A stretch of 64,000 bases of DNA from M3007 sp031373665 (GCA_031373665.1 JANMMZ010000035.1:50482-114481); one strand, 5' to 3'. Numbered from the stretch's first letter, positions 53,855 through 63,914 are shown. Notes: generated by a model not told the origin, from the sequence alone. Numbers and translations: made by a program.

Positions 53855-53877
53855 TAGGGTAATTATAGGAGACACCA

Positions 53878-54828
53878 TCACTGCTTCCCCCGCGACCGCT
53901 TAGGTTTGCCCGTAATATCATTGCCATCGGCTTTGCGTGCTTCCAGTACAGGTTCTGGCCTGAATTCTTCTGTCATTACGTCATTAAACACCTTATCAAT
54001 AAATTTCCAACGACCTTTTTCAAATTTGAAACCATCGTAACTTCCGTCGGTCACATAAGTCATATCACGACCAAAAGGGCTGGGCATTTCGATTAAGTGG
54101 TCGAATATTATCATTTGATACTGCTCGTCCCAATTCATTTTAATGGCCGCTTCTGCCGAATACTGGAAGTGCATTCGCACGGGAGCCGGTGTTCTGGGCT
54201 CGGCCCAACTAAATACCTCACCTCCAAAAACGGGCTTTCCTGCCTTGTCAAAACTAAAGACTTCTAACACCTTTTGCTTTTCAAAAAAAGAATATCCATC
54301 ATACCCAAAAAGAAAATAACGCCGCCCTTCTTTGGTGTCAAACTGACGGATATTATAATACAAGGCACCGTACCATTTTTCAGGACTGAGTAGGTCATAA
54401 GTAGGGAATACCTCGTACTCAAAACTTCGATCTATCAATGGGAATAATTCCAGTTTTTTTGAATTTTTTTGGATCGCACCATAATATCTGTAGGTGGAGT
54501 CATTCACAAATAATTGCCATGTGAATATCCTGAAACTACTGTCGGGCGGAGTCAGAATAGACACGGTACGCAATCGCTCAAACTGATATTGGAAAGAGTT
54601 TTCGATCTGTAAGGTGCGTACCAAGGCTTGTATCAAGGCACGGCAAGTGCCAAATCGTACATGTTCAGACGAGTCGTTAACTACTGCATAGGCCAGTACA
54701 ACGAGGGTATCTTCTTGGATTTTGAGTTGCGCCGCTGCTTTAGGGGTAAGTATTTCTTTGTTTTTTCGTTGGGCCGAAGCACTAAAGGTGCAAATAACTA
54801 ATAGAGAGCAAACAATGAAAAAGCGCAT
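53878..54828 (-). CDS. Exported hypothetical protein
   Basis: 316 residues; start at 54828 (MRFFIVCSLLVICTFSASAQ) gives a clean signal peptide, whereas a longer form adds 16 residues before it. The mature part has several aromatic/basic beta-like segments (STYRYYGAIQKNSKKLELFP, EKWYGALYYNIRQFDTKEGR, YVTDGSYDGFKFEKGRWKF) and a Lys/Arg-rich end. No family recognised. The 54829-55178 gap holds no gene; it ends in the TonB-receptor terminator. Confidence 0.65.
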   Translation of the reverse strand: MRFFIVCSLLVICTFSASAQRKNKEILTPKAAAQLKIQEDTLVVLAYAVVNDSSEHVRFGTCRALIQALVRTLQIENSFQYQFERLRTVSILTPPDSSFRIFTWQLFVNDSTYRYYGAIQKNSKKLELFPLIDRSFEYEVFPTYDLLSPEKWYGALYYNIRQFDTKEGRRYFLFGYDGYSFFEKQKVLEVFSFDKAGKPVFGGEVFSWAEPRTPAPVRMHFQYSAEAAIKMNWDEQYQMIIFDHLIEMPSPFGRDMTYVTDGSYDGFKFEKGRWKFIDKVFNDVMTEEFRPEPVLEARKADGNDITGKPKRSRGKQ

Positions 54829-55101
54829 AGATATAGGAATGAAACAGTGATATATTAGTGGACGGTAAACATGCAAAATATAAGTTTTTTTACAGGTTTC
54901 TAATATGCACTAACGCAAATTTGAGGATAAAATTATTTTGGATTGCGAATTATGTCTGAAAATCAAATAGAGTAACCCTAACGAATAGGAGGTGGTATTT
55001 ACAGGCTATGAAATGGATCAGAAATGCAGGAACATTGGCAGTGGATAGCAGTGGAATTGGTAAGACGTGAGGGGTGTTTTATTGGTTTTGGGCTACTTAA
55101 A

Positions 55102-55157
55102 TAGTTGAGTGTGTTCGTCTAAATTTTAGTAAAAAAATATTCAAACACACTCAACTA
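55102..55157 (-). terminator. Hairpin after the TonB-dependent receptor gene
   Basis: Perfect 14-base arms (55102-55115 and 55144-55157) with a 28-base AT-rich loop, 21 bases past the receptor stop. Confidence 0.6.
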
Positions 55158-55178
55158 ATTTATGATATAGTCAACACT

Positions 55179-58043
55179 TTACAGTGTAAACCGGATGCTT
55201 GCATTTAACATAGTACCCAACTGGCTAAACTGTGAGCCATTGTAGCCTAAGATGTCGTAGCGACCGCTGAATCCTAAGAAACCACGCAAAAGGCTGGTTT
55301 GAGCAGCATCTTTCAATGTAGTTTGCGCCTCAGCGTATTTGGCATCACTAGTTTTAAATCCATTCAGTTTTAATTGATCTTCCGTCATCAACACCAAATC
55401 CCATTTTGGAATGACATTGAGTAGGTTGTTCACGTTCAAAGTGAAGGAAATTTTACGAGTAATATCAAAATTCAAAGACAAATCTGTTACTACAGCAGGT
55501 TTGAACTCCTGCTTGATATAGTTCATGATACTGCCACCATTATCCAAATCTTGGAATCCGGTTTTGCCAAAAAGGGTATTGTTTACAGAAACTCCAAATT
55601 TGCCCTTCGTATAATCAAGACCTAAGATAAATTTAGTACGCGGACGGCTCTCCGTCAACAAAGACCTGATCTGAGAGTTAAGGATGGTCGCACCCGCATC
55701 GCTGATCGGTTTTGGTACCAGTGGATCACCCACGATTTCATTAACCAAAGTGTAGTTGCCTGCAAGGTTAAGTCCCAATTTGCCGCGACCCATGGCAATG
55801 TTGCGATAGCTGGCTACAAAATCAAGACCGCTGGTATTTGTTTCAATACCATTGATAAAGAACTGAATGGTTTTGACACCACCTTTTGCCAAAATTTGAC
55901 CCAAAGTTGAGTTAGGATCGCTGGAAGAAATAGAAGAACTATATACAATCCGGTCTTTCACATTGATATTGTAATAGTCCAATGTGATGTTCATGTTTTT
56001 AGTAGGATTCATGCCTATACCCAATGAAATATTGGTAGATTTCTCCGCCTTGAGTTGAGGAATACCTAATAAACGAGCCTGTACACTGCGATTGTTAAAC
56101 AAACCAGACAACTGGATAAAGCCGCCAATAAATGCAGCCTGTGTAGATTGAGCATAAATCTGGTGAAGCGTTGGTGCACGGAAACCAGTAGAAAAAGAAC
56201 CGCGAACGGTGAATTTGTCGTCGGCCATTTTCAAACGAGATGACACCTTGCCTACTGTGGCATTGCCAAAATCGCTATACTTTTCAGTACGAACGGTACC
56301 GTTCACCAAGAAATTTTCGGTCACGTCCATATTAGCATCCAAATAGAGACCAATATTGTAGCGAGAGTTGCTAGTGGCATTGATCGCGGCAATACCGGGG
56401 AAAGAGTTAGATCCTTCGCCAGAATAAGAAGCCGTGTCACCAGCAATGATCCGGAAAGTTTCCCTTCTAGCCTCAGAGCCAAATGCAATACTAAACTTTT
56501 CAGTCAATGCCTTAGAAATATCTAAGTTACCCACGATATGGCTAAAATTGTAACCACCTGTTTTGAACGAAGTAGGGCTAGATGTACCTAGGGTACGGTT
56601 TACCGTATTATTTACAGTGTAAGATTGTTCGTTGCCACCAAAGGTTGCGCTTACATCGTGCTTCCAACCATTGGTTTCATTTTTTACACCAATGGTACTG
56701 TTGTAATCCGTCAGGTCACCTTCAAATGTTGGCACATAACCAACATAACCCTTGTAAATATTGAAATCTTCTCCATCAAAAGGAGAAGTAGTCCTGTAGT
56801 TTTTGCCACCATTATCAGTAACATTGTGCAACAGACCGCGATCTACACGCCAGTAAGCCGGGCGGAAATTGGCAAAACTAAATACCTTTTTGGTGACCAA
56901 AGCAGCATTGGCATATATTTTTCCATTTTCACCAATGGGAATACCACCATTTACCAAAAATTTGGCAGCGGTAATTTCACCCGTTCCGTTGATGTTATTA
57001 GCAGTTGGAAAGTCGGTCAAATAACTTCTAATAGATGCCACTTGAGCTGGATCCTCATTGCCATTATCATCAAGTCCGAAAGTAGCGATTTCCGTAGGAA
57101 CATCAACTGTGCCAGAGCGGACAGCACTTTGCTGTTGACTAAATGCCATCGTGTAATTGATGTATCCTCGATCGCCAAAATTGGCACCACTGTTGAGCGA
57201 AACACCATAGTTGTCGCCACGGCCATTGCCAGCAGGCGACTGGTAAGCGCGGTCGTCTGATTTAGTCGTGGTACCGCTATTGAGTGTCAGCGTCGTATAG
57301 TCGTAGCGATCTTTCAAAATCACGTTCATAACCCCTGCGATGGCATCCGATCCGTATTGTGCAGAAGCACCATCGCGTAGAATTTCCACACGCTTAATGG
57401 CTTCTAGCGGAATAGCAGAGAGGTCAACACCTGTTTCACCACGACCGGGTGAAAACTGAACGTACAACAATGAACTCAGATTTTTGCGCTTGCCGTCTAT
57501 CAAAATCAAGGTACGGCTTGGACCCATGTTGCGGATTTCGTAAGGATCCAATAGCGTAGTCGCGTCATTCACCGGTGTATTCACCGTATTGAATGACGGT
57601 ACACGGTACTGCAACGCTTTGTCGAAAGACAATTGGCCAGTAGATGTTATTTCCCTAGCCCCTAGCACATCAATAGGCAGAGGGCTTGTAGTGAGGGTAC
57701 GCTGTGAAGCACGGCTACCAACGGAAACCACTATTTCGCCCAGTGCAGATGCTTCGCTCACGAGTTCAATAGAAATATCGCTTGAGGCAGTAATGGCTAC
57801 TTCCTGAGAAGCGTAGCCAGTATAGTTGACGCGCAACATGGAAGCCCCACTAGGTAATTTCAGGGTAAATCGACCATCGGCATCGGTGGTGGTACCTACA
57901 CTTGTGCCTTTTACAGATACAGAAGCACCCACCATTGGGTCGCCTCCTTTTTCAATCACGGTTCCCGTCAGGGTACGATCTTGTGCTATTGCCTGCAAAG
58001 AGACCAATAGGAAAGTGAAGAGGATAAGTAATGTTTTGTTCAT
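55179..58043 (-). CDS. TonB-dependent receptor with carboxypeptidase-like N-terminal domain
   Basis: Outer-membrane active transporter of 954 residues. Signal peptide MNKTLLILFTFLLVSLQAIA. Residues about 22-105 are a CarboxypepD_reg-like domain (LTGTVIEKGGDPMVGASV, GTTTDADGRFTLKLPSG). The plug follows (about 115-250) with SLLYVQFSP, VDLSAIPLEAIKRVEILRDG and ASAQYGSDAIAGVMNVILKD. The remainder is a beta barrel ending MLNASIRFTL. No SusD-like lipoprotein gene follows, so it is not a typical SusCD pair; the ligand (iron chelate, vitamin, peptide) is unknown. Confidence 0.95.
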   Translation of the reverse strand: MNKTLLILFTFLLVSLQAIAQDRTLTGTVIEKGGDPMVGASVSVKGTSVGTTTDADGRFTLKLPSGASMLRVNYTGYASQEVAITASSDISIELVSEASALGEIVVSVGSRASQRTLTTSPLPIDVLGAREITSTGQLSFDKALQYRVPSFNTVNTPVNDATTLLDPYEIRNMGPSRTLILIDGKRKNLSSLLYVQFSPGRGETGVDLSAIPLEAIKRVEILRDGASAQYGSDAIAGVMNVILKDRYDYTTLTLNSGTTTKSDDRAYQSPAGNGRGDNYGVSLNSGANFGDRGYINYTMAFSQQQSAVRSGTVDVPTEIATFGLDDNGNEDPAQVASIRSYLTDFPTANNINGTGEITAAKFLVNGGIPIGENGKIYANAALVTKKVFSFANFRPAYWRVDRGLLHNVTDNGGKNYRTTSPFDGEDFNIYKGYVGYVPTFEGDLTDYNSTIGVKNETNGWKHDVSATFGGNEQSYTVNNTVNRTLGTSSPTSFKTGGYNFSHIVGNLDISKALTEKFSIAFGSEARRETFRIIAGDTASYSGEGSNSFPGIAAINATSNSRYNIGLYLDANMDVTENFLVNGTVRTEKYSDFGNATVGKVSSRLKMADDKFTVRGSFSTGFRAPTLHQIYAQSTQAAFIGGFIQLSGLFNNRSVQARLLGIPQLKAEKSTNISLGIGMNPTKNMNITLDYYNINVKDRIVYSSSISSSDPNSTLGQILAKGGVKTIQFFINGIETNTSGLDFVASYRNIAMGRGKLGLNLAGNYTLVNEIVGDPLVPKPISDAGATILNSQIRSLLTESRPRTKFILGLDYTKGKFGVSVNNTLFGKTGFQDLDNGGSIMNYIKQEFKPAVVTDLSLNFDITRKISFTLNVNNLLNVIPKWDLVLMTEDQLKLNGFKTSDAKYAEAQTTLKDAAQTSLLRGFLGFSGRYDILGYNGSQFSQLGTMLNASIRFTL

Positions 58044-58207
58044 ACAATTGAATTAAAATATTTTAAAAATCGAGCGTAAGGTCTTAAATGTTTTGACAAT
58101 TGCAACAATAAAAGTGAAATAAAATATAATAAGGCTCTAAGACTAATTAAATTATTATATAAATTATTGGTTACTGTGTGAAAATCAAAGCGAATGAACC
58201 TTATCAA

Positions 58208-58237
58208 TTGGATAATCAAATCAATCATGTACCTTTG
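58208..58237 (+). promoter_or_regulatory. Promoter of the carboxyltransferase gene
   Basis: TTG (58208-58210), 19 bases, TACCTTTG (58230-58237). An ATG lies exactly 5 bases after the box (58242) and another at 58269. The remainder of 58044-58207 is AT-rich without a gene. Confidence 0.7.
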
Positions 58238-58268
58238 CAAGATGATAAACATTGAATCAGAAAAGAAT

Positions 58269-59870
58269 ATGGACGCTATCAAAATGATGGTCTCTAATAT
58301 GAACCGCCGCTTAGATAAAATACAAGAGGGTGGGGGGGCAAAACGCCTTGAAAAACTCCATAAAGAAGGCAAAATGTCGGCTCGGGAGCGGATTGAATAC
58401 CTTCTGGACGGTGACGCCCCAAGTATAGAAATAGGAGCGTTTGCGGGTTATGAAATGTATCAGGAGCATGGTGGTTGCCCTGCTGGGGGGGTAGTCGTGG
58501 TGATTGGGTATGTGCGTGGTCGGCAGTGTGTGGTTGTAGCCAATGATGCCACTGTGAAAGCAGGCGCTTGGTTTCCGATCACGGGCAAAAAAAACATGCG
58601 GGCTCAAGAAATTGCTATGGAAAATCGCCTTCCTGTTATTTATCTGGTGGATAGCGCGGGTGTTTATTTGCCAATGCAAGACGAAATATTTCCCGACAAA
58701 GAGCATTTCGGGCGCATGTTTCGCAACAATGCTAAAATGTCGTCGGCTGGTATCCCACAGATAGCAGCCATCATGGGCAGTTGTGTGGCGGGTGGTGCTT
58801 ACTTGCCCATCATGTCAGACGAAGCACTCATTGTTGAAAATACGGGTTCTGTATTTTTAGCAGGACCTTACTTGGTAAAAGCCGCCATTGGCGAAGATGC
58901 CGATAAAGAAACCCTTGGTGGCGCCGCTACCCACTCTGAGATCAGTGGGGTAACGGACTATAAAATGCCTGATGATAAGACTTGCTTAGATACGATCAAA
59001 GACTTGGTTGATAAATTTGGACACCATGCTGGTACTGGTTTTGATCGAGCAACATCGAAACCGCCCTCTGGAACAGATGATGATTTATTTAAAATATTTC
59101 CAGAGATCGCTTCAAAACCCTACGATACGGTTGCCGTATTAAAGTGTTTGGTGGATGAAGGCAAATTGACCCAATACAAGGAACATTATGGCAAAACCAT
59201 TATTTGTGCTTATGCCCGCATAGATGGGTGGGCCGTGGGTATCGTGGTTAATAACCGTCAAGTAGTACGCAGTGCCAAAGGAGAAATTCAAATTGGAGGA
59301 GTGATCTACTCCGATTCGGCCGATAAGGCCACCCGTTTCATCATGAATTGTAACCAAAAAAAGATCCCGCTTGTGTTTTTACAAGATGTGACGGGTTTCA
59401 TGGTTGGTACACGTTCAGAGCATGGCGGTATTATCAAAGATGGGGCTAAAATGGTGAATGCGGTGGCAAATTCTACCGTACCTAAATTCACTATTGTTAT
59501 GGGCAATTCTTATGGAGCCGGCAACTATGCTATGTGTGGCAAAGCATACGACCCAAGGTTAATCGTGGCTTGGCCCAGTGCCAAAATTGCGGTGATGGGT
59601 GGTGAGCAAGCTGCGAAAGTATTGACTCAAATACAAGTACAAACGCTGAAAGACAAGGGCGCTGCTCCAGACCCAGATCAAGAAAAAGCCTTGTTTGAAG
59701 CCACCAAAAGTCGTTATGAAGCACAAACTACCCCATATTATGCCGCAGCGCGGCTTTGGGTGGATGCTATCATTGATCCACGCGATACCCGACGTTGGAT
59801 TTCAATGGGTATAGAAGCGGCTAATAATGCTCCAGTGGAGCGGTTTAATCCGGGCGTGATTCAGTGCTAA
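58269..59870 (+). CDS. Acyl-CoA carboxylase, carboxyltransferase (beta) subunit
   Basis: Transfers CO2 from carboxybiotin to an acyl-CoA such as propionyl-, methylcrotonyl- or acetyl-CoA. It shows RLEKLHKEGKMSARERIEYL, the oxyanion region IMGSCVAGGAYLP in the first crotonase-like half, and VTGFMVGTRSEHGG and MGNSYGAGNYAMCG in the second. 533 residues from 58269; an alternative ATG at 58242 would add 9 residues and make a leaderless mRNA. No biotin-carboxylase or biotin-carrier gene is adjacent. The sequence is closest in feel to methylcrotonyl/propionyl types; the substrate is not certain. Confidence 0.92.
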   Translation: MDAIKMMVSNMNRRLDKIQEGGGAKRLEKLHKEGKMSARERIEYLLDGDAPSIEIGAFAGYEMYQEHGGCPAGGVVVVIGYVRGRQCVVVANDATVKAGAWFPITGKKNMRAQEIAMENRLPVIYLVDSAGVYLPMQDEIFPDKEHFGRMFRNNAKMSSAGIPQIAAIMGSCVAGGAYLPIMSDEALIVENTGSVFLAGPYLVKAAIGEDADKETLGGAATHSEISGVTDYKMPDDKTCLDTIKDLVDKFGHHAGTGFDRATSKPPSGTDDDLFKIFPEIASKPYDTVAVLKCLVDEGKLTQYKEHYGKTIICAYARIDGWAVGIVVNNRQVVRSAKGEIQIGGVIYSDSADKATRFIMNCNQKKIPLVFLQDVTGFMVGTRSEHGGIIKDGAKMVNAVANSTVPKFTIVMGNSYGAGNYAMCGKAYDPRLIVAWPSAKIAVMGGEQAAKVLTQIQVQTLKDKGAAPDPDQEKALFEATKSRYEAQTTPYYAAARLWVDAIIDPRDTRRWISMGIEAANNAPVERFNPGVIQC

Positions 59871-59875
59871 GATAG

Positions 59876-60565
59876 TTATCGAAGGCCAATGCCTTCATCG
59901 TCATTTATTGTTCCATGTTGTACCCGAATGATTCGCGCGGGAAAATTTTGTAGAATGCGATAGTCATGGGTGGCGCAGATGACGGCAGTATTGTGTTGTT
60001 TGGCTAGGTTTCGCATTAATGTGAGGACATCATCGCTGGTTTCGGGGTCTAAATTTCCGGTAGGCTCATCGGCCAGCAGTAATACTGGATTGTTGAGCAA
60101 TGCCCTCGCAATCACGATGCGTTGTTGTTCACCACCAGAGAGTTCAAACGGCATGGCATTTCGCTTTTGCCACAGTCCTACTTCTTCCAATACTTGTTGG
60201 ATCCTTGCTTCTATTTCGGTTTGGTCTGTCCAACCAGTTGCTTTAAGCACAAAAATAAGGTTTCCTGACACGTCGCGATCGGTCAAGAGGCTGAAATCTT
60301 GAAACACAATCCCCAGTTTTCGACGTAAAAGGTGTATGTTGCTCCTGTTGATACTACCTAGATCAAAACCAGCCACCTCACCAGTGCCTGACAACAATGG
60401 AAGTGCAGCATATATGGTTTTGAGGAGGCTACTCTTCCCGCTTCCAGTCTTACCGATCAGATATACAAATTCACCCTCCCCAAGGTTGAGGCTTATTTGT
60501 TGCAATACCTTCGTTTGGTCGTGCTGGTATATATCGGCGTTGTTTAATTTTACAATATGCGACAT
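59876..60565 (-). CDS. ftsE: FtsE-like ABC transporter ATP-binding protein
   Basis: 229-residue ATPase. Walker A IGKTGSGKSS, Q-loop VFQDFSLLTDRDVSGN, signature LSGGEQQR, Walker B LLLADEPTGNLD and H-loop CATHD are all present. The Q-loop environment (LRRKLGIVFQDFSLL) is that of FtsE/LolD-type ATPases that act on cell-wall hydrolases or lipoproteins. Start at 60565, 2 bases after the plsC stop; a longer form would overlap plsC. It ends the glucosaminidase-plsC-ATPase operon, which supports a cell-envelope role; an FtsX partner is not in the window. Confidence 0.85.
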   Translation of the reverse strand: MSHIVKLNNADIYQHDQTKVLQQISLNLGEGEFVYLIGKTGSGKSSLLKTIYAALPLLSGTGEVAGFDLGSINRSNIHLLRRKLGIVFQDFSLLTDRDVSGNLIFVLKATGWTDQTEIEARIQQVLEEVGLWQKRNAMPFELSGGEQQRIVIARALLNNPVLLLADEPTGNLDPETSDDVLTLMRNLAKQHNTAVICATHDYRILQNFPARIIRVQHGTINDDEGIGLR

Positions 60566-60567
60566 GA

Positions 60568-61299
60568 TTATAATTCTACGTTGTTTGCCATAATTTCCCA
60601 AACTTTATCTTTCAGTTCGCCTACATCTTCGGCTTTTAGATCTTTGGTTTCTATGGGTTTTTCCCAGATAATGCGTACTACACCTGGGCGCAGGTGTAAT
60701 GATTCGTGTAAAGAGGCCACATTAGTGATATTGGTAATGGTTTGTATGGCTAGTGGTGCCCCTGTCTGAATGGCGATCCGAAACGCTCCATCATAAAAGG
60801 TGGCTAAAGGTGCATCGCTTTTGTTGCGGCTACCTTCAGGATATATAAAAATACTCCACCCCTCCGCCAATTGTTGTTTCAGTGCGACTACACTGCGAGC
60901 TCGACTCATGGCACTACGGCGATCTACCGTCAAGCACATTTTTTTGACCACCCACCCAAATACAGGTATTTTTTGAAGGTCTTGTTTGGCTAAAAACCGA
61001 AAAACGCCCGGAAACGCCACAGCATTGATAATAAAATCCAAGGAAGAGCGATGGTTTCCAACAATCACATATGAACGGCCTTGCTCAAGATGCTCCTTGC
61101 CCTCTACCTTCACCCTAATACCAATGAGTGTTAAAAATAACGGAGTAAATATATGATGTAAGTAATAGATATTTTGTTTTAGCGCTCGTTCACCGGGTGT
61201 AAAAAGCATACTCAATGCAATGACAGGTAAACTGCAAAACATTAAAATCAAAAATAATATGATGGCATAAATTGCCCAAAATTGATAAAATATCCTCAC
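60568..61299 (-). CDS. plsC: 1-acyl-sn-glycerol-3-phosphate acyltransferase
   Basis: Makes phosphatidic acid by acylating lysophosphatidate. Block I is VGNHRSSLDFI (HX4D), block III FIYPEGSRNKSD. An N-terminal transmembrane stretch (FWAIYAIILFLILMFCSLPVIAL) anchors it. The start is a GTG at 61299, 21 bases downstream of the glucosaminidase gene; the next ATG would cut into the membrane helix. 243 residues is usual. Confidence 0.92.
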   Translation of the reverse strand: MRIFYQFWAIYAIILFLILMFCSLPVIALSMLFTPGERALKQNIYYLHHIFTPLFLTLIGIRVKVEGKEHLEQGRSYVIVGNHRSSLDFIINAVAFPGVFRFLAKQDLQKIPVFGWVVKKMCLTVDRRSAMSRARSVVALKQQLAEGWSIFIYPEGSRNKSDAPLATFYDGAFRIAIQTGAPLAIQTITNITNVASLHESLHLRPGVVRIIWEKPIETKDLKAEDVGELKDKVWEIMANNVEL

Positions 61300-61320
61300 A
61301 AACTATTATTTACTCTATAC

Positions 61321-62892
61321 TTAGAAATTCCATTGAACTTTAAGTGTTTGGCCAATTTTAATATTGTCATCGGTCATACCATTGAGTTGCTTCAATTTGG
61401 CTACGGTGATACTGTATTTACGGGCTACATTATATAAGGTATCACCTTTTACAACGGTGTGTGTTTTGCCGCCATAATTACCAGTACCACCACCTGTGCC
61501 GCCACCGCCAGTACCGCCACCTGTGCCGCTGCCCCAGCCACTGTTATTGTTGGGTGTTGGGTCGGTAGAAGGATAAGGGCTGTTGGTAGTAGATGGTCTT
61601 CCTGGGCCAGATGTTGTAGTATTGGTTGGAGTGCCAGTGGTACTACCGCTCGGCTTCGGATCGTTTTCGCCCATTTCAAACAATATATCATCGTTGTTTG
61701 GGGTCATTTTGCCTGGAGTAGTGGTGGTGCCAGTGTTGGTTTTTATAGGGCTACCATTGGGTTTGCCTGCCTCTCGTATTTTAATGAAATCTCCCTTTGC
61801 ACGACAGCCGCGCAACTTAATGCGTTCACCCGTTTCGGGTTCCTGATCGGCATTGATACCATTTCTAGCGCGCAATTTTTCCAAAGTTATCCCATATAAC
61901 TGCGACACTTCAAACATGGTTTGGTTTTCATGTATATAATGGTCTGTGGCACGGCCACGCCATTTGTCATTTTTAGGTTGTATAAATATAGGGGTATTGG
62001 GCTTTAGGCGAATACCAGGGGCGTAGCCCCTATCATTATAGTCCACCACTTTATTGGTTTTCAACCGGTAGGCATTGGCAATATCATCTACTGATTCGCC
62101 TTCGCGCGAAATGACTACTTTTACATCGTTGATGCGTTTGATGCGGCCAGTACCGGATGGGGGAAGGTTTGGATTAGGCTTCTGTCCAGGTGTTGTTGTA
62201 GTACCAGTACTGGGATTTCTATCGGGTGGTGTAGTACCTGTACCGCCCGGTTGGGTGCTTGGTACTGGTACTGCACCTGGCGGTAATGTGCCTGCGCCTG
62301 GACGATCGTAGTTATACAATTGATAACGCTCAATTAGGTCTATCAGTTTGTCTGCATACACAGGATTCGTCGCATAACCCGCAGACTGTAATCCACGCGC
62401 CCACGATTTATAGTCGGTTCTATCTAACTTAAATAAAAAACCATAACGATTGGTTTTCTTTGGATCGCGTAAAAACTCACCGTGGTCGAAATAGCTTTCT
62501 TCTACGTCTTTGTATTTTCTAAAGCAAGATTCAATAATGTTCCCATCCTGATCCTTGTCATCGTCTTGTTTATAGTATGTTTTGCCGTTCCAACTTCCAC
62601 CACACTTTACGCCAAAGTGGTTGTTGGCTTGTTGAGCCAGATCGCTCTGCCCAGCACCACTTTCCAATACGCCTTGAGCCAAGATGATACTTGCGGGTAC
62701 GCCGCCCCGTTCCATTTCCAATATGGCAGCATCTTTAAACTGGCCAACATAGTCTTTGTTGCGATCACCTGTAACTGCGTATTGTACAGGTGCGACATCA
62801 TCCAAAGACCCTTTTCTGGTAACTTTTTTTAATGTTTCGCAACTAGCATTAAAGAGTACTACTAAAAAGACAAAGTAAATTAAGTTTCTCAT
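61321..62892 (-). CDS. Glucosaminidase-LysM peptidoglycan hydrolase lipoprotein
   Basis: 523-residue envelope hydrolase. Signal with lipobox LFNASC. Residues about 50-195 are a FlgJ/Lyz-like N-acetylglucosaminidase domain: GVPASIILAQGVLESGAGQS with the likely catalytic Glu, NNHFGVKCGGSW, YKDVEESYFDHGEFL. A Pro/Gly/Thr-rich linker follows. Three LysM-like modules are visible: EGESVDDIANAYRLKTNKVV, HENQTMFEVSQLYGITLEKL and the best one at the end, VKGDTLYNVARKYSITVAKL. A second, Gly/Thr-rich low-complexity linker (about 375-470) separates the last LysM. It cleaves and binds peptidoglycan and leads the operon. Confidence 0.93.
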   Translation of the reverse strand: MRNLIYFVFLVVLFNASCETLKKVTRKGSLDDVAPVQYAVTGDRNKDYVGQFKDAAILEMERGGVPASIILAQGVLESGAGQSDLAQQANNHFGVKCGGSWNGKTYYKQDDDKDQDGNIIESCFRKYKDVEESYFDHGEFLRDPKKTNRYGFLFKLDRTDYKSWARGLQSAGYATNPVYADKLIDLIERYQLYNYDRPGAGTLPPGAVPVPSTQPGGTGTTPPDRNPSTGTTTTPGQKPNPNLPPSGTGRIKRINDVKVVISREGESVDDIANAYRLKTNKVVDYNDRGYAPGIRLKPNTPIFIQPKNDKWRGRATDHYIHENQTMFEVSQLYGITLEKLRARNGINADQEPETGERIKLRGCRAKGDFIKIREAGKPNGSPIKTNTGTTTTPGKMTPNNDDILFEMGENDPKPSGSTTGTPTNTTTSGPGRPSTTNSPYPSTDPTPNNNSGWGSGTGGGTGGGGTGGGTGNYGGKTHTVVKGDTLYNVARKYSITVAKLKQLNGMTDDNIKIGQTLKVQWNF

Positions 62893-62938
62893 TATATAAT
62901 TAATATGATCGGTTTACATATTGTGTTTGTGTTTGGCG

Positions 62939-62946
62939 CAAATGTA
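62939..62946 (-). promoter_or_regulatory. -7 box of the glucosaminidase-plsC-ftsE operon
   Basis: Minus strand TACATTTG, full consensus, 47 bases before the ATG. The remaining bases up to 63245 are AT-rich with no gene. Confidence 0.55.
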
Positions 62947-63245
62947 CTTGTTTCTTGCACTGTTTCTTAACGATTTTATTGAAAAACTATTCTATATTGA
63001 CTGAAATTGTATAACTTTCTTGAAAGCAGGTTGAAACTAGCCTCCAAAAACAAGTTTTATTTGGTGGAAATCTAGAAAATATAACAAAAATGTCCAAAAA
63101 CTGTGTTTTGTCTAAAAAGTCATTGTTTGGGCAAATAAATATTGGTGAAACTCGTTTTGCTTATTAAATATTAAAATAAATCATCAATGAGAATAGATAA
63201 ATAGGCTTTGTTAACAAAATTTACAGAGGTTTTTTTCTTTTTTCC

Positions 63246-63276
63246 TTGCACATAATTTTTTTTAGTACTACCTTTG
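63246..63276 (+). promoter_or_regulatory. Promoter of the Lrp/AsnC gene
   Basis: TTG (63246-63248), 20 bases, TACCTTTG (63269-63276). The ATG at 63326 leaves a leader of about 43 bases. Confidence 0.75.
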
Positions 63277-63325
63277 CGCAACTTTACCGAACCAGAATAA
63301 AATTTCACTAAGAATTAACTTGTAT

Positions 63326-63808
63326 ATGTCTGAGAAATTAGATAAAATTGACCTGAAAATCCTGAAAATCCTTCAGGAAAACAGCAAAATCACGAACCTT
63401 GACCTCTCTAAGAAGATCGGTTTGTCGCCAGCACCTACATTGGAGCGTGTTAAAAAATTGGAATTAAGCGATATCATTCAGAGTTACCATGCTCAGGTAA
63501 ATCCATCCCAAATGGGATTGAATGTGAAGACCTTTGTCTTGGTTTCATTGGCTTGGAAAAAAGAAAATGCACTCAATTCGTTTTTAGAAAAAATATCTAC
63601 CATAGATGAGGTGACAGAATGTTACATTATCACTGGTGAGGCTGATTTTTTAATGAAAATCGTTTGCCGCGATATTCCTACTTACGAACAATTGCTTTTC
63701 AAAACCATCAGTCAGATTGAAGAGATCGAGCGTTTGAAAACGCTGATGACCCTTTCAACTGTAAAAGATGTGAAAATCTTGCCTTATAACTACGAAGATA
63801 AGGATTAG
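63326..63808 (+). CDS. Lrp/AsnC family transcriptional regulator
   Basis: 160-residue DNA-binding regulator that usually senses amino acids. The N-terminal helix-turn-helix is LDKIDLKILKILQENSK, then NLDLSKKIGLSPAPTLERVK (residues 5-47). The C-terminal alpha/beta RAM domain binds effector and makes the oligomer (VKTFVLVSLAW, VTECYIITGEADFLMKIVC). Start at the ATG 63326; a TTG two codons earlier is not needed. It stands alone with its own promoter and terminator. Targets unknown. Confidence 0.94.
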   Translation: MSEKLDKIDLKILKILQENSKITNLDLSKKIGLSPAPTLERVKKLELSDIIQSYHAQVNPSQMGLNVKTFVLVSLAWKKENALNSFLEKISTIDEVTECYIITGEADFLMKIVCRDIPTYEQLLFKTISQIEEIERLKTLMTLSTVKDVKILPYNYEDKD

Positions 63809-63862
63809 GAAAACTGCTCTTGAGGGATCAGGAGTAATTTGTTATTAAATTTTGATACAAAC

Positions 63863-63901
63863 ATGAGTCATCCCGAATTTTTGGGGTGACTCATTTTTTT
63901 T
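63863..63901 (+). terminator. Rho-independent terminator after the Lrp/AsnC gene
   Basis: ATGAGTCA (63863-63870) pairs with TGACTCAT (63887-63894), extended inward by CCC/GGG; eight T residues and a G follow the arm. Confidence 0.9.
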
Positions 63902-63914
63902 GTATAAAAGAAGA

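Noticed and set aside
55179..58043. SusC/SusD polysaccharide-utilisation locus
   Set aside because: The receptor has the N-terminal regulatory domain but no SusD-like gene or glycoside hydrolase follows.
61459..61899. Plus-strand ORF opposite the LysM lipoprotein
   Set aside because: Cys/Ala/Thr-rich complement of the Gly/Thr linker.
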